From JAWXCB01 sp034440455 (GTDB taxonomy: Bacteria > Bacteroidota > Bacteroidia > Chitinophagales > CAIOSU01), in NCBI GenBank assembly GCA_034440455.1, contig JAWXCB010000092.1, forward strand, positions 1-64,000: DNA of 64,000 bases, given 5' to 3'. How positions within the stretch are numbered: the stretch's first letter is position 1; every line of letters begins with the position of its first letter. Below the pieces are notes generated by a model. The model did no database searches, was not told the DNA's origin, and worked only from the letters and a program-made list of their open reading frames with translations. Below are positions 15,865-24,468 of this stretch, one piece after another. The position numbers and the translations under genes were made by a program.

Positions 15865-17919
15865 ATGAATAAGTTTGTTCTGCTCGCCTGCATCAGCATT
15901 TTTTTAATCAATAAATCACAAGCCGCTACGGGAGATACCACAGTTGTTGTAGCTCATTCATTATCAAACCTCGCTTCACCACCTTCCAATGATGATGAGT
16001 GGGTGGTGTTTCCGAATAATGGAACTACATATCAGCGTATCATCATGCAGTTTACGCTTGGATGCGGCACTCCAAATTGCTCAGGATGGGATTACACGGT
16101 GAATGCTTCGCTTGGAAAGAAAACAGGATTGCTCGATTCAACTGTTACTGCAATTGATACACTTACAAGCGATACGACCTGGAATGTTTTTGAACAAATG
16201 GAATACATTGAAGTCGGCAGGCTTATCACGCCTTATGGCACTTACATGGCAAGCGGCTCACAAGGATTTGACAACTCGTGGACACATCCTTATTACTATG
16301 ATGTTACAGACTATGCGCAGTTTCTGAAAGATTCCACCAGCGTACGTGTACGCTATGACGGATGGACGGATGCGTTCAGCGCGCGCGTTGAATTTATTTT
16401 CATCGAAGGCGCTCCAACGAGAACTGTTTCAAATGTTATTGAGGTATATGATACGTATATCGGCTACGGTAATTCAGCAGGATTCGAGAGTGTTGCAACT
16501 CAAAAATCTTATATCATCTCGCCCAGTGTAACGAGCGCAAAGGTGCTTGTGCTCATGACCGGACATGGAAATCAAGGGGAATTCGACCCGCATTCTTTTT
16601 ATTTAAAAGTGAATGGCAACCAAGTTTACAGTCGTCTGTTATGGAAAGATGATTGTGACATTAACCCGATAGCGCCACAAGGGGGCACATGGATTTTTCA
16701 CCGCGCGAATTGGTGCCCTGGCGAGAAGGTGCCAGTCTATGAAATAGATATTACTCCTTACATCACACCCGGACAAATCGCAACGATTGATCTTGATTTT
16801 GATGACTTCACGATAGGCTCAGGAAATTCAGCGGGCTATGGCACTTCTGTGCATCTGATAACTTATACTTCCGAAAATGCGAACGATGTGATGCTGGAAG
16901 AAATCATCGCTCCGAATTCTGATAAGCCCTATTTGCATCACAATCCCATCTGCACGCAACCAATCGTGAAGATTAAAAACATGGGAAAACAAAATCTTAC
17001 TTATGCTGAAATTTCTTATTGGGTGAAAGGCGGCAGTAAATGGTATTATGAATGGACAGGCAATCTTGCTCCTTTTCATTCTGATACTATCATGCTGCCT
17101 GTATTTGATTGGAATAGTACCGATTCGTTAAATACAACCTTCATCGCTGAAGCGAACTGGCCCAATAATGTTCCTGATGAGTATGTCTTCAGCAATCATT
17201 TGGAATCGCAATTCATTTCGACTCCTGAGCTTGATTCTGCCTTCGTGATTTTTTTCCGCTCAAATAATCAGCCGTGGGAAAACTGGTATCTCGTGCGGAA
17301 CGAGCAGGGCGATACCATCCGTTATGAAAACACGTTTGCAGCTGCCACAAGTTATTATGACACGCTGCGTCTCACACCGGGCAGCTACTCGTTTGATTTT
17401 TTTGATTTCGATTCGCTGAATTGGGGCGCAGGTGATGGCTTGCGGTTTTTTGTAAACCAACCGCCTAATGCTTCTGCTTCCGACCCGTGGTATGAAACCA
17501 CAGGACAGGTAGCCTTTCGCAAAGCAACTTCAGGTTTTCTGAAAAGTTTCAATGCTGATTTCGGACATCACATCCATTACGAATTCACGGTGGGCTATGC
17601 GCTGGGTGATAATCCCTCGAAGATTCCGCCCGAGCCTCCTGTACATCCTACCGCTGTCAACGAACTGGCAGTTGCTGCCACAATGAATGTGTTCCCGAAT
17701 CCCGCAAGTGATGTGTTGAATGTGCGAATTGATTTAAGCAAGCCAATGAAAGGAAAAATTCTGCTGAGTGATATTTCAGGGAAAACTGTGAAACAATTTG
17801 ATTACAATGCCCTGGGCGATTCTTTTTCTATTTCAACAAAAGAGCTTTCAAAAGGAATGTATTTTCTGAGTTTAATTTCGGAAGGAGTGAGGGTGGATAG
17901 GAAGGTGATTATTCAATGA
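15865..17919 (+). CDS. Secreted PNGase F-like protein with T9SS sorting domain
   Basis: 684 residues. Signal peptide at 1-20 (FVLLACISIFLINKSQA). The next 320 residues resemble the two jelly-roll domains of peptide-N-glycosidase F: GCGTPNCSGWDYTV, GRLITPYGTYM, and NPIAPQGGTWIFHRANWCPG, the last being characteristic of the PNGase F C-terminal domain. A CARDB-like middle follows. The C-terminal 75 residues (VFPNPASDVLNVRI to a final KVIIQ) are a type IX secretion sorting domain, so the protein should be exported and anchored or released. PNGase F cuts N-glycans from asparagine; activity here is inferred and catalytic acids were not checked by alignment. Confidence 0.82.
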   Translation: MNKFVLLACISIFLINKSQAATGDTTVVVAHSLSNLASPPSNDDEWVVFPNNGTTYQRIIMQFTLGCGTPNCSGWDYTVNASLGKKTGLLDSTVTAIDTLTSDTTWNVFEQMEYIEVGRLITPYGTYMASGSQGFDNSWTHPYYYDVTDYAQFLKDSTSVRVRYDGWTDAFSARVEFIFIEGAPTRTVSNVIEVYDTYIGYGNSAGFESVATQKSYIISPSVTSAKVLVLMTGHGNQGEFDPHSFYLKVNGNQVYSRLLWKDDCDINPIAPQGGTWIFHRANWCPGEKVPVYEIDITPYITPGQIATIDLDFDDFTIGSGNSAGYGTSVHLITYTSENANDVMLEEIIAPNSDKPYLHHNPICTQPIVKIKNMGKQNLTYAEISYWVKGGSKWYYEWTGNLAPFHSDTIMLPVFDWNSTDSLNTTFIAEANWPNNVPDEYVFSNHLESQFISTPELDSAFVIFFRSNNQPWENWYLVRNEQGDTIRYENTFAAATSYYDTLRLTPGSYSFDFFDFDSLNWGAGDGLRFFVNQPPNASASDPWYETTGQVAFRKATSGFLKSFNADFGHHIHYEFTVGYALGDNPSKIPPEPPVHPTAVNELAVAATMNVFPNPASDVLNVRIDLSKPMKGKILLSDISGKTVKQFDYNALGDSFSISTKELSKGMYFLSLISEGVRVDRKVIIQ

Positions 17920-18026
17920 GCCGAGCCTGAAATAATCCCTTGAATTTAGTTGTAGATTCTTCGCTTGCAATCCGCCTCAGGCAGACGCAATAACGAAAAC
18001 TCTAAGCTGAAACATTTTTCCAGCCA

Positions 18027-18059
18027 TTTGCGTAAATCAGAAATTCTGTTTTATATTTG
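18027..18059 (+). promoter_or_regulatory. Bacteroidota-type promoter for the SAM riboswitch transcript
   Basis: TTTG at 18027-18030 and TATATTTG at 18052-18059, spaced 21 bases, fit the Bacteroidota sigma consensus TTTG / TAnnTTTG. The predicted RNA start is some 13 bases before the aptamer. Confidence 0.75.
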
Positions 18060-18078
18060 CACCAGTTCTTTAACTAAT

Positions 18079-18191
18079 GCTTATCTAGAAAGGTGGAGGG
18101 AAAGGCCCTTCGAAACCTTAGCAACCAATTCCGGTTTACATCGGAAAAACGGTGCTAATTCCTACTCTGAGTAATCAGAGTAAAGATAAGT
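18079..18191 (+). promoter_or_regulatory. SAM-I (S-box) riboswitch aptamer
   Basis: All conserved S-box blocks are present in order: CTTATC (P1 left, 18080-18085), AGAAAGGTGGAGGGA, GGCCC, GAAACCTTAGCAACC, GGTGCTAATTCC, the P4 stem CTCTGAGTAATCAGAG, and GATAAG (P1 right, 18185-18190). The aptamer binds S-adenosylmethionine. It precedes a trans-sulfuration gene and homoserine dehydrogenase, so it should switch off methionine-related synthesis when SAM is high. Confidence 0.95.
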
Positions 18192-18232
18192 CGTAAGAAT
18201 TCCACACAGTCAGTTTTATGCTGATATACACG

Positions 18233-18265
18233 AATCTCTTCTGACTTATCGGGAGAGATTTTTTC
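18233..18265 (+). terminator. Riboswitch-controlled intrinsic terminator
   Basis: AATCTCT (18233-18239) pairs with AGAGATT (18254-18260), followed by TTTTTTC. The loop contains GACTTATC (18243-18250), an exact complement of GATAAGTC at 18185-18192, the right strand of the aptamer P1. The pairing offers a ready alternative (antiterminator) fold when SAM is absent. Confidence 0.82.
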
Positions 18266-18357
18266 GTTTTATACCCTTACTCCTCTCCTTTGGAGAGGAT
18301 GGGTGAGGCGAGTTTCTTCCCGATACCTTCCTTTATAAGTATTTTTAAAACAAATCC

Positions 18358-19536
18358 ATGAGAGAAGAAACAAGAATTTTACAAGCTATTCCGGTTGATG
18401 AATTGACAGGCGCAGTGTCAACTCCTATTTATCAAACAGCCACGTTCGTGCATGAAATGCCCGGAGTAACGAAAGGCTTTGATTATTCACGCACAAACAA
18501 TCCGACCCGGCTCGTGCTTGAAAATTTATTAGCGGAGTTGGAAGGCGGACATTCAGGCTATGCGTTTGCCAGCGGTGTTGCCGCTATTGATGCGGTGATG
18601 AAGTTGTTGAGAAGCGGTGATGAAATCGTTGCTGTGGATGACATCTATGGCGGCACCTTCCGGTTGTTCAACCAGATTTATGACCGCTTTAACATCAGTG
18701 TAAATTATGTGGACACTACCGATTTGGAAAATGTGCGCGCTGCCGTTACTTCAAAAACAAAAATCGTTTGGTTGGAAACACCAACGAATCCTACGCTGCG
18801 CATTTCCGACATCAGCGCCATCGCAGAAATAGCACATGCAGCAGGAGCATTGCTTGTGGTGGATAATACGTTTGCTTCACCTGCTTTGCAAAAGCCGATT
18901 CAGTTTGGCGCTGACATCATCGTGCATAGCGCAACAAAATATCTTGCCGGACATTGTGATGTGATTGCAGGCGCAGTTGTTGTGAATTCAGAAGCGCTTG
19001 GGAGTCAATTCAAGTTTATTCAAAACGCTACGGGTGGCGTGCTTGGTCCTTTTGATTCATGGCTCGTGATTCGCGGCATTGAAACACTTGCGTTGCGCAC
19101 GGAAAGAATTTCTGAAAATGCGTTGAAGCTTGCCCGTTTCCTTGAGCAGCATGAAGCTGTAGGGCAAGTGAACTATCCCGGGTTAGAAGCGCATCCCAAT
19201 CATGAATTGGCGAAGAAGCAACAGCGCTCTTTTGGCGGGGTGATTTCTTTCACGCTGAAAAGCGACAGCGTACATGATGCGATTCATTTTGTTTCGAATT
19301 CTAATCTCTTCAATCTCACCGACAGCGTTGGCGGAGTGAAGAGTTCTATCAGTCATCCGGTTTCCATGTCGCATAAATCAATGACTGACGAAGCAAGAGC
19401 GAAAGCCGGAATCACGGATTCGCTGATACGTTTATCGGTGGGCATTGAACACGCTGACGATTTAATTGAGGATTTAAAAACATTGTTTGATAAACTTGAA
19501 AAGTTTGCCGTAACCGTAAAATTTCAAAACGCATGA
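18358..19536 (+). CDS. metB: Cystathionine gamma-synthase / O-acylhomoserine sulfhydrylase family enzyme
   Basis: 392 residues, PLP-dependent Cys/Met metabolism family. The PLP lysine is Lys194 in SATKYLAGHCDV; YAFASGVAAIDAV and the DNTFASPALQKP strand are family hallmarks. It makes cystathionine or homocysteine from an acylated homoserine. Family members differ in substrate (cystathionine synthase, cystathionine lyase, sulfhydrylase) and motif reading alone does not settle which, so the symbol is provisional. It is the first gene behind the SAM-I riboswitch and its stop overlaps the homoserine dehydrogenase start (ATGA). Control by SAM fits a biosynthetic rather than lyase role. A hairpin CCTCTCC/GGAGAGG at 18282-18298 lies in the leader. 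Confidence 0.88.
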   Translation: MREETRILQAIPVDELTGAVSTPIYQTATFVHEMPGVTKGFDYSRTNNPTRLVLENLLAELEGGHSGYAFASGVAAIDAVMKLLRSGDEIVAVDDIYGGTFRLFNQIYDRFNISVNYVDTTDLENVRAAVTSKTKIVWLETPTNPTLRISDISAIAEIAHAAGALLVVDNTFASPALQKPIQFGADIIVHSATKYLAGHCDVIAGAVVVNSEALGSQFKFIQNATGGVLGPFDSWLVIRGIETLALRTERISENALKLARFLEQHEAVGQVNYPGLEAHPNHELAKKQQRSFGGVISFTLKSDSVHDAIHFVSNSNLFNLTDSVGGVKSSISHPVSMSHKSMTDEARAKAGITDSLIRLSVGIEHADDLIEDLKTLFDKLEKFAVTVKFQNA

Positions 19537-20720
19537 ACCGCAATCATATCAACCTCGGCATTTTCGGGTTTGGCGTAGTAGGACAAGGGCTTTATCGTAT
19601 CCTCAATCAAACGCAGGGTATTCAGGCAACGGTGAAAAAAATCTGCATCAAGCATCCGCGCAAGCAGCGCCCGATTGACAAGAAATATTTCACTACTGAC
19701 CGGCTTGATATTTTAGACAATCCTGAAATCAACGTGGTGGTGGAATTGATTGATGATGCCGATGCTGCATATCAAATCGTGAGCGCAGCGTTGAAACGCG
19801 GAAAGGGTGTTGTCTCTGCCAGCAAGAAAATGATTGCGCAACACTTGCCTGAATTGTTTGAGTTACAGAAAAAATACAATGCGCCTTTTCTTTATGAAGC
19901 CGCTGTGTGCGCCAGCATTCCCATTATCAGGAACCTCGAAGAATATTATGACAACGACTTGCTGAAGTCAGTGGAAGGCATCATCAACGGCACTACAAAT
20001 TATATTCTCTCCAAACTGCATAGCGGGAACGTAAGTTATGCAGCCGCATTGAAAGAAGCGCAGGACAATGGCTTTGCCGAATCAGACCCTACGCATGATG
20101 TGGAAGGTCACGATGCAAAGTTCAAGTTGTGCATTATCTTACTCCATTCTTTCGGGTTGTTTGCAAAGCCGGAACAAATCTTCAACTACGGCATCACGCA
20201 CATCAACGAGTTCGACATCAACTTTGCAAAACAGCGTGGGCATAAAATAAAATTGATTGCGCGTTGCCGCCAAGAAAAGAATGGAGTGTCTGCTTTCGTT
20301 CTTCCCAAATTTGTAAACAGCAATAGCCGACTCACAAGCATTGATGAAGAATATAATGGCGTTGTGGTAGAAAGCGCATTCTCTGAAAACCAGGTGTTCA
20401 TCGGCAAAGGCGCGGGCGGCAACCCCACAGGCTCTGCCGTGCTTTCAGATATTTCCGCTTTGACTTACGATTACAAATACGAATACAAGAAACTGCACCA
20501 GCAAAAAGGAACAGCGCTCACCGAAAATATTCCGCTTGAAGTTTACGTGCGCTATAACAACCGCGACAGTATCAAGCCGAAAGATTTCAGCAACATTCGC
20601 GAACGCTATGAATCTGATTCATTTAATTATCTCATCGGAACAACAACGCTTGCGGCTTTTCGCAAATCAAGCTGGTTAAATAATAACGATGTGAGCGTGA
20701 TTTTGACAAGTGAAAATTAG
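19533..20720 (+). CDS. hom: Homoserine dehydrogenase
   Basis: 395 residues. Reduces aspartate semialdehyde to homoserine, supplying threonine and methionine synthesis. N-terminal NAD(P)-binding GFGVVGQG at residues 12-19, the GIINGTTNYILSKL motif, and ESDPTHDVEGHDAKFKL with the catalytic Asp/Lys region. No ACT domain is evident at the C-terminus, and no aspartokinase is fused. Translationally coupled to the metB-like gene, so both are under the upstream SAM riboswitch; the pair forms a short route from aspartate semialdehyde to homocysteine, lacking only the acyltransferase. Confidence 0.93.
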   Translation: MNRNHINLGIFGFGVVGQGLYRILNQTQGIQATVKKICIKHPRKQRPIDKKYFTTDRLDILDNPEINVVVELIDDADAAYQIVSAALKRGKGVVSASKKMIAQHLPELFELQKKYNAPFLYEAAVCASIPIIRNLEEYYDNDLLKSVEGIINGTTNYILSKLHSGNVSYAAALKEAQDNGFAESDPTHDVEGHDAKFKLCIILLHSFGLFAKPEQIFNYGITHINEFDINFAKQRGHKIKLIARCRQEKNGVSAFVLPKFVNSNSRLTSIDEEYNGVVVESAFSENQVFIGKGAGGNPTGSAVLSDISALTYDYKYEYKKLHQQKGTALTENIPLEVYVRYNNRDSIKPKDFSNIRERYESDSFNYLIGTTTLAAFRKSSWLNNNDVSVILTSEN

Positions 20721-20741
20721 TGTGGCTTCTTTTGGGGTCAT

Positions 20742-21242
20742 CTATTCTCGACCCGCCCTCGCCATTTCCGTAAATCCCCACTTTTTTGCTAAAGCGCTTA
20801 CTGCTTGCGCGATACGCTTCGCTTTGGTAGGCTCTGTCTTTGCACTCTCAATCCATTTGCTGAAATAATTCTGATGTGATTTGGGAAGCGTTTTGAAATG
20901 CGCTAATGCGTTTGGTTCATCTTCCATGCACTGCATAAAATCTTGCGAGAGCAACAAAGGAGAATTATCAATCTCCATTATCACAGCTACCTGAGCTCCT
21001 TGTCTTTTGCGGATTGATTTGCGAAATACCACATTCAGCGGCAGAATAAAATCACCACTGCCCATCGGCAGTAGCGCAGTTTGTTTAAATGAGAAACTAT
21101 CCAGTTTCCCCTTCACAAGAAAGGATTGCTTATTGCCGGGTTTCAATTGCTGCGCGAGTTGTTCCGGGATTTCGATATACGTCCAACTGGTTTTCTCGCC
21201 TTTTTTATCAAATTTCAGAATCGGAGCAGTGAAGCGAATCAT
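20742..21242 (-). CDS. DUF1905 / YdeI (OmdA)-like protein
   Basis: 166 residues. The first 95 residues match the DUF1905 beta-barrel pattern (TSWTYIEIPEQLAQQL, then SFKQTALLPMGSGDFILPLN). The last 60, ALAHFKTLPKSHQNYFSKWIESAKTEPTKAKRI (spread over that length), match the 'bacteriocin-protection YdeI/OmpD-associated' helical domain. Members are often annotated as conferring resistance to cationic peptides, but the function is poorly known. Convergent with hom, with a 21-base gap. Confidence 0.82.
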   Translation of the reverse strand: MIRFTAPILKFDKKGEKTSWTYIEIPEQLAQQLKPGNKQSFLVKGKLDSFSFKQTALLPMGSGDFILPLNVVFRKSIRKRQGAQVAVIMEIDNSPLLLSQDFMQCMEDEPNALAHFKTLPKSHQNYFSKWIESAKTEPTKAKRIAQAVSALAKKWGFTEMARAGRE

Positions 21243-21304
21243 GCGTTAAAATTCGGAATTGTGTTTTAAGAAAAATCATTAATCTTCGTTGTAAATTCAC
21301 TTCC

Positions 21305-22000
21305 ATGCCAAAAGTAAAATCAGGTGAGCGCCTCATTATTGACGCACTGCAATCAAAAGCCTGCGCGAAGCAGGGCATTTACCGCACTACACGCGAAGTA
21401 TTTGCACAATTCAAGCAACAACTCCAGCAATTACAAGCACATTTATCAGAAGTCTTCAACAGGATTGACCCAAGTGTGACGATTGAATATCGCGAGTTGG
21501 GCGAGTTTGAAGCAGAGCTGAAGTTTGGCGGGGATATCCTTTATTTTTCCATGCACACCAACGTATTCACATTTGACCGGGGGCATGAAATTCATCAGTC
21601 AAAATACATTCAGGAAGATGAACTGCGCGGCTACTTCGGAATGATTACAGTCTATAATTTTCTTGCAGATTCTATCAAATACAACCGTCCGAATGATTTG
21701 GGTTATTTGATTGCCCGTATTTTCATCAACCGCGAAAAACATTTTTTTGTTGATGGAGAAAAACCATTGAGTTTTTTATTCACTGAACTTGACACGATGG
21801 AATTGAATGAAGGGCATATCAAAAGCATCATTGAATCAACAATACTCTATGCGCTCGACTTTGATTTGCTTGTGCCACCATTTAAAGAAATAAATGTTTT
21901 GAGCGTGACCGACAAGATGCAAATAAGCGGCAACGCTATGATGAGGACTGGAAAGCGTTTAGGATTTCAGATGAATAACGAACAGGAAAACCCGAAGTAA
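21305..22000 (+). CDS. Conserved hypothetical protein
   Basis: 231 residues with no signal peptide or membrane segment. A N-terminal helical region (QFKQQLQQLQAHLSEVF) leads to a mixed alpha/beta part with AELKFGGDILYFSMHTNVF and NREKHFFVDGEKPLSFLF. I recall similar proteins only as Bacteroidota hypotheticals and cannot name a family. It has codon usage like its neighbours and a clean start, so it is very probably a real gene. It stands alone between a DUF1905 gene on the other strand and a lipoprotein gene. Confidence 0.75.
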   Translation: MPKVKSGERLIIDALQSKACAKQGIYRTTREVFAQFKQQLQQLQAHLSEVFNRIDPSVTIEYRELGEFEAELKFGGDILYFSMHTNVFTFDRGHEIHQSKYIQEDELRGYFGMITVYNFLADSIKYNRPNDLGYLIARIFINREKHFFVDGEKPLSFLFTELDTMELNEGHIKSIIESTILYALDFDLLVPPFKEINVLSVTDKMQISGNAMMRTGKRLGFQMNNEQENPK

Positions 22001-22004
22001 GAGA

Positions 22005-22829
22005 CTACTTCATCCGCACGGTTTGGTCGGGCCACTTTACAAGTTCAGATGCGATATTGTCACAGCAGGTAGAGTTCACATCACATTCTCCGTAAGACAA
22101 CTCTCTTTCATCCAAGTCATCGGGCGCGATATTCGCAACTCCGCTTCCGGGCCAGCGGCAGTTGAAATATTTCTGTAAATCCTCCGTGATAGTTGCAGTA
22201 AAGGCGCGTCCTTCCTGATTGATTCCCGATGCGCTTCCAGTGATGTGATACAAGTCGTCAAGCAGGAACAAAGGGTTGTCCCGCATCATCATGGAATGGT
22301 GATACTCACCAACCCAACTGATAGAAAAATCTTCTCCTGCTTTATTTTCTTCGGCAGTGATGATTCCTTCTTCTACCTCAAGATGATATTCCGGCAAACC
22401 CTCCGTGTTCAGTCCCGTGTTCTCAATGTTGAGCGAGCCTTGCACATTGTAAAGGTTACTGAAAAAATTTTCAAGCGAGACAGCGGCTATCGCACCCGTG
22501 TGATTCAGGGAATCGCTCAACACGATAACGATACGCCCCTGCATATCTTCACCGAACAAGCCCTCGCATCCTGCGCTACCAAAATCAATCGTGATAGTTT
22601 GCGGAAATGTGCTGCCGCTCTTTGTGATTGTAAAACAGCTATCCGTCAGCAATTCGCCAACAGGCGAAGTGGCGGTGAGCACATTTCTGAAAATGTCATT
22701 GAAACATGCTTCTGCAAGCGTGTGGTCTTCTGAAGTAAGTGTTTCGCGATTGTCGCGCCATTTCTTGCAGCCCATTGCTGAAAACAACAGGATGATTACG
22801 AGGAATGTTGAAGTGATTTTCTGAGTCAT
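22005..22829 (-). CDS. Lipoprotein, unknown function
   Basis: Start taken at the ATG at 22829, giving the lipoprotein signal MTQKITSTFLVIILLFSAMGC with Cys21 as lipidation site. A longer frame to 22871 would run into a dispersed repeat and lose a proper signal. About 274 residues. The mature part is rich in acidic residues and Gly/Ser, with repeated strands such as TITIDFGSAGCEG and AFTATITEDLQKYFNC, probably beta-sandwich. Several Cys near the C-terminus (GECDVNSTCCDN). Bacteroidota genomes carry many such surface lipoproteins; no specific role can be given. Confidence 0.78.
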   Translation of the reverse strand: MTQKITSTFLVIILLFSAMGCKKWRDNRETLTSEDHTLAEACFNDIFRNVLTATSPVGELLTDSCFTITKSGSTFPQTITIDFGSAGCEGLFGEDMQGRIVIVLSDSLNHTGAIAAVSLENFFSNLYNVQGSLNIENTGLNTEGLPEYHLEVEEGIITAEENKAGEDFSISWVGEYHHSMMMRDNPLFLLDDLYHITGSASGINQEGRAFTATITEDLQKYFNCRWPGSGVANIAPDDLDERELSYGECDVNSTCCDNIASELVKWPDQTVRMK

Positions 22830-22865
22830 AAATTTGACGGTTAAGTTACCGCAATATTGCTGTTT

Positions 22866-22937
22866 CGTCATGTTGAGTGAAACGAAGCATCTCGGTGTTT
22901 ATAAAATCAGATATTCTTCGCTGCGCTCAGAATGACG
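22866..22937. repeat. Dispersed inverted repeat (CGTCATGTTGAG family)
   Basis: Begins CGTCATGTTGAGTGAAACGAAG and ends CGCTCAGAATGACG; same family as 11239-11318 and 15735-15817. Confidence 0.8.
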
Positions 22938-22970
22938 CGCTACCTAAATTATGGCTTCTCCCGAAGGGAA

Positions 22971-23462
22971 TCAATTATTTATTCGCTGGTAAACTTCAAA
23001 GTCGCACGCAAACTTATTCTTTTCATCGGGCGCATTACTCTCGCTTGAAATTAACGTCCATTCGCTTTTATTCAAAGCCGGGAAATACGCATCGCCATCA
23101 ATGTGCGCATGAATGCGCGTAAGGTAAACACGGTCAACAGAAGGCAGCGCCTGCTTATAGATTTCTTCCCCGCCAATCACAAATACATTTCTGCCTGATG
23201 CTTTTCCTTTCTCCAGCGCATCGCGCAGGGAATGCGCTACGAACGCGCCTGCTACTCGCATATCCTCCTTGCGCGTTACAATCACATTCGCGCGATTCGC
23301 AAGCGGCTTTCCGATAGACTCATACGTTTTTCTTCCCATAATCACCACGTTGTCCGTTGTGAGCTTTTTGAAATAGCGCATGTCAACGGGCATCCGCCAG
23401 GGAATGGCATTGCCTTTTCCAATCACATTATTTTCACTTGCGGCAACGAGAATAGAAACCAT
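22971..23462 (-). CDS. folA: Dihydrofolate reductase
   Basis: 163 residues, normal length. Reduces dihydrofolate to tetrahydrofolate with NADPH. Marks: VSILVAASENNVIGKGNAIPW with the substrate-binding loop, then MRYFKKLT, VIMGRKTYESIGKPL, and VFVIGGEEIYKQAL. Lies downstream of thyA on the same strand, the classic pairing in which thymidylate synthase consumes methylene-THF and produces the dihydrofolate that this enzyme recycles. A 15-bp inverted repeat separates them, so co-transcription is possible but attenuated. Confidence 0.96.
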   Translation of the reverse strand: MVSILVAASENNVIGKGNAIPWRMPVDMRYFKKLTTDNVVIMGRKTYESIGKPLANRANVIVTRKEDMRVAGAFVAHSLRDALEKGKASGRNVFVIGGEEIYKQALPSVDRVYLTRIHAHIDGDAYFPALNKSEWTLISSESNAPDEKNKFACDFEVYQRINN

Positions 23463-23483
23463 GTTAGAAGTTTAAAGATTGAA

Positions 23484-23533
23484 GTTTAAAGTTTAAGGAT
23501 TTGCAAAGCAACTTCAAACCTTAAACTTTAAAC
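23484..23533. repeat. 15-bp perfect inverted repeat between thyA and folA
   Basis: GTTTAAAGTTTAAGG (23484-23498) and CCTTAAACTTTAAAC (23519-23533) are exact complements; no T-run follows on either strand. One of several spacers built from repeated short words. Confidence 0.8.
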
Positions 23534-23536
23534 TAA

Positions 23537-24331
23537 CTATACAGAAACCTCCGCTTTGATGCTCGGATGCGGGTCGTAATTCATCAGATGGAAATCATCA
23601 AACTTGAAATCGAAAATAGATTTCACCGTTGGGCTAAGGTGCATCTTTGGCAAAGGCTTAGGGTCGCGCATGAGTTGAAGCTGCGCTTGCTCCACATGGT
23701 TTTTGTACAAGTGAATATCGCCAAACGTGAGGATGAATTCACCGGGTAGCAGGTTGGTTACATGTGCTACCATCAGCGTGAGCAGCGCGTAGGAAGCAAT
23801 GTTGAAAGGCACTCCGAGGAACACATCCGCGCTGCGCTGGTAAAGCTGGCAGGAAAGTTTTCCGTTCACTACATAGAACTGGAACAGGCAGTGACACGGA
23901 GGCAATGCCATCTTTTCAATGTCGGCAACATTCCATGCTGAAACGATGAGCCTGCGTGAGCCGGGATTCGTTTTGATTTCTTTAATCACGTTGCTGATTT
24001 GGTCAATATGCTTGCCGTCAGGCGTGGGCCACGAGCGCCATTGATAACCGTACACAGGACCCAACTCGCCCTTCGGGTTTGCCCACTCATCCCAAATGGA
24101 TACACCATTTTCTTTGAGATATTTTGTGTTAGTGGAGCCTTTCAGAAACCACAGCAGTTCGTGAATGATGGATTTGGTATGCAGTTTTTTTGTAGTGAGC
24201 AGTGGAAAGCCTTTCTGCAAATCGAACCGCATTTGATGACCAAACAGACTATAAGTGCCCGTGCCTGTGCGGTCATCTTTATTGACGCCTTTATCCAGCA
24301 GTTCCTGAATTAGATTGAGATATTGTTGCAT
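23537..24331 (-). CDS. thyA: Thymidylate synthase
   Basis: 264 residues, the E. coli-like length. Converts dUMP to dTMP with methylene-tetrahydrofolate. The catalytic Cys146 lies in MALPPCHCLFQFYV, preceded by NPGSRRLIVSAWN and followed by LYQRSADVFLGVPFNIASYA. Start MQQYLNLIQELLDKGV is typical. Upstream partner of folA on the same strand. Confidence 0.97.
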   Translation of the reverse strand: MQQYLNLIQELLDKGVNKDDRTGTGTYSLFGHQMRFDLQKGFPLLTTKKLHTKSIIHELLWFLKGSTNTKYLKENGVSIWDEWANPKGELGPVYGYQWRSWPTPDGKHIDQISNVIKEIKTNPGSRRLIVSAWNVADIEKMALPPCHCLFQFYVVNGKLSCQLYQRSADVFLGVPFNIASYALLTLMVAHVTNLLPGEFILTFGDIHLYKNHVEQAQLQLMRDPKPLPKMHLSPTVKSIFDFKFDDFHLMNYDPHPSIKAEVSV

Positions 24332-24335
24332 TGCG

Positions 24336-24367
24336 TAAAGTTAGGTGAATTGCCAGCGCCTTTCCAA
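24336..24367 (-). promoter_or_regulatory. Possible thyA promoter
   Basis: On the reverse strand TTG (24365-24367), 21 bases, then TAACTTTA (24336-24343), one mismatch from TAnnTTTG, ending just before the thyA ATG. This would give an almost leaderless mRNA. Confidence 0.4.
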
Positions 24368-24468
24368 TTCAGCACTTTCAACAAGTGTGGAAACTCATTT
24401 CACCTCATCCTGCCGTTTGAGTTTTTGTATCTTTCAAAAAGATTGTTCAAGAAGTAAGTATTTCAATC

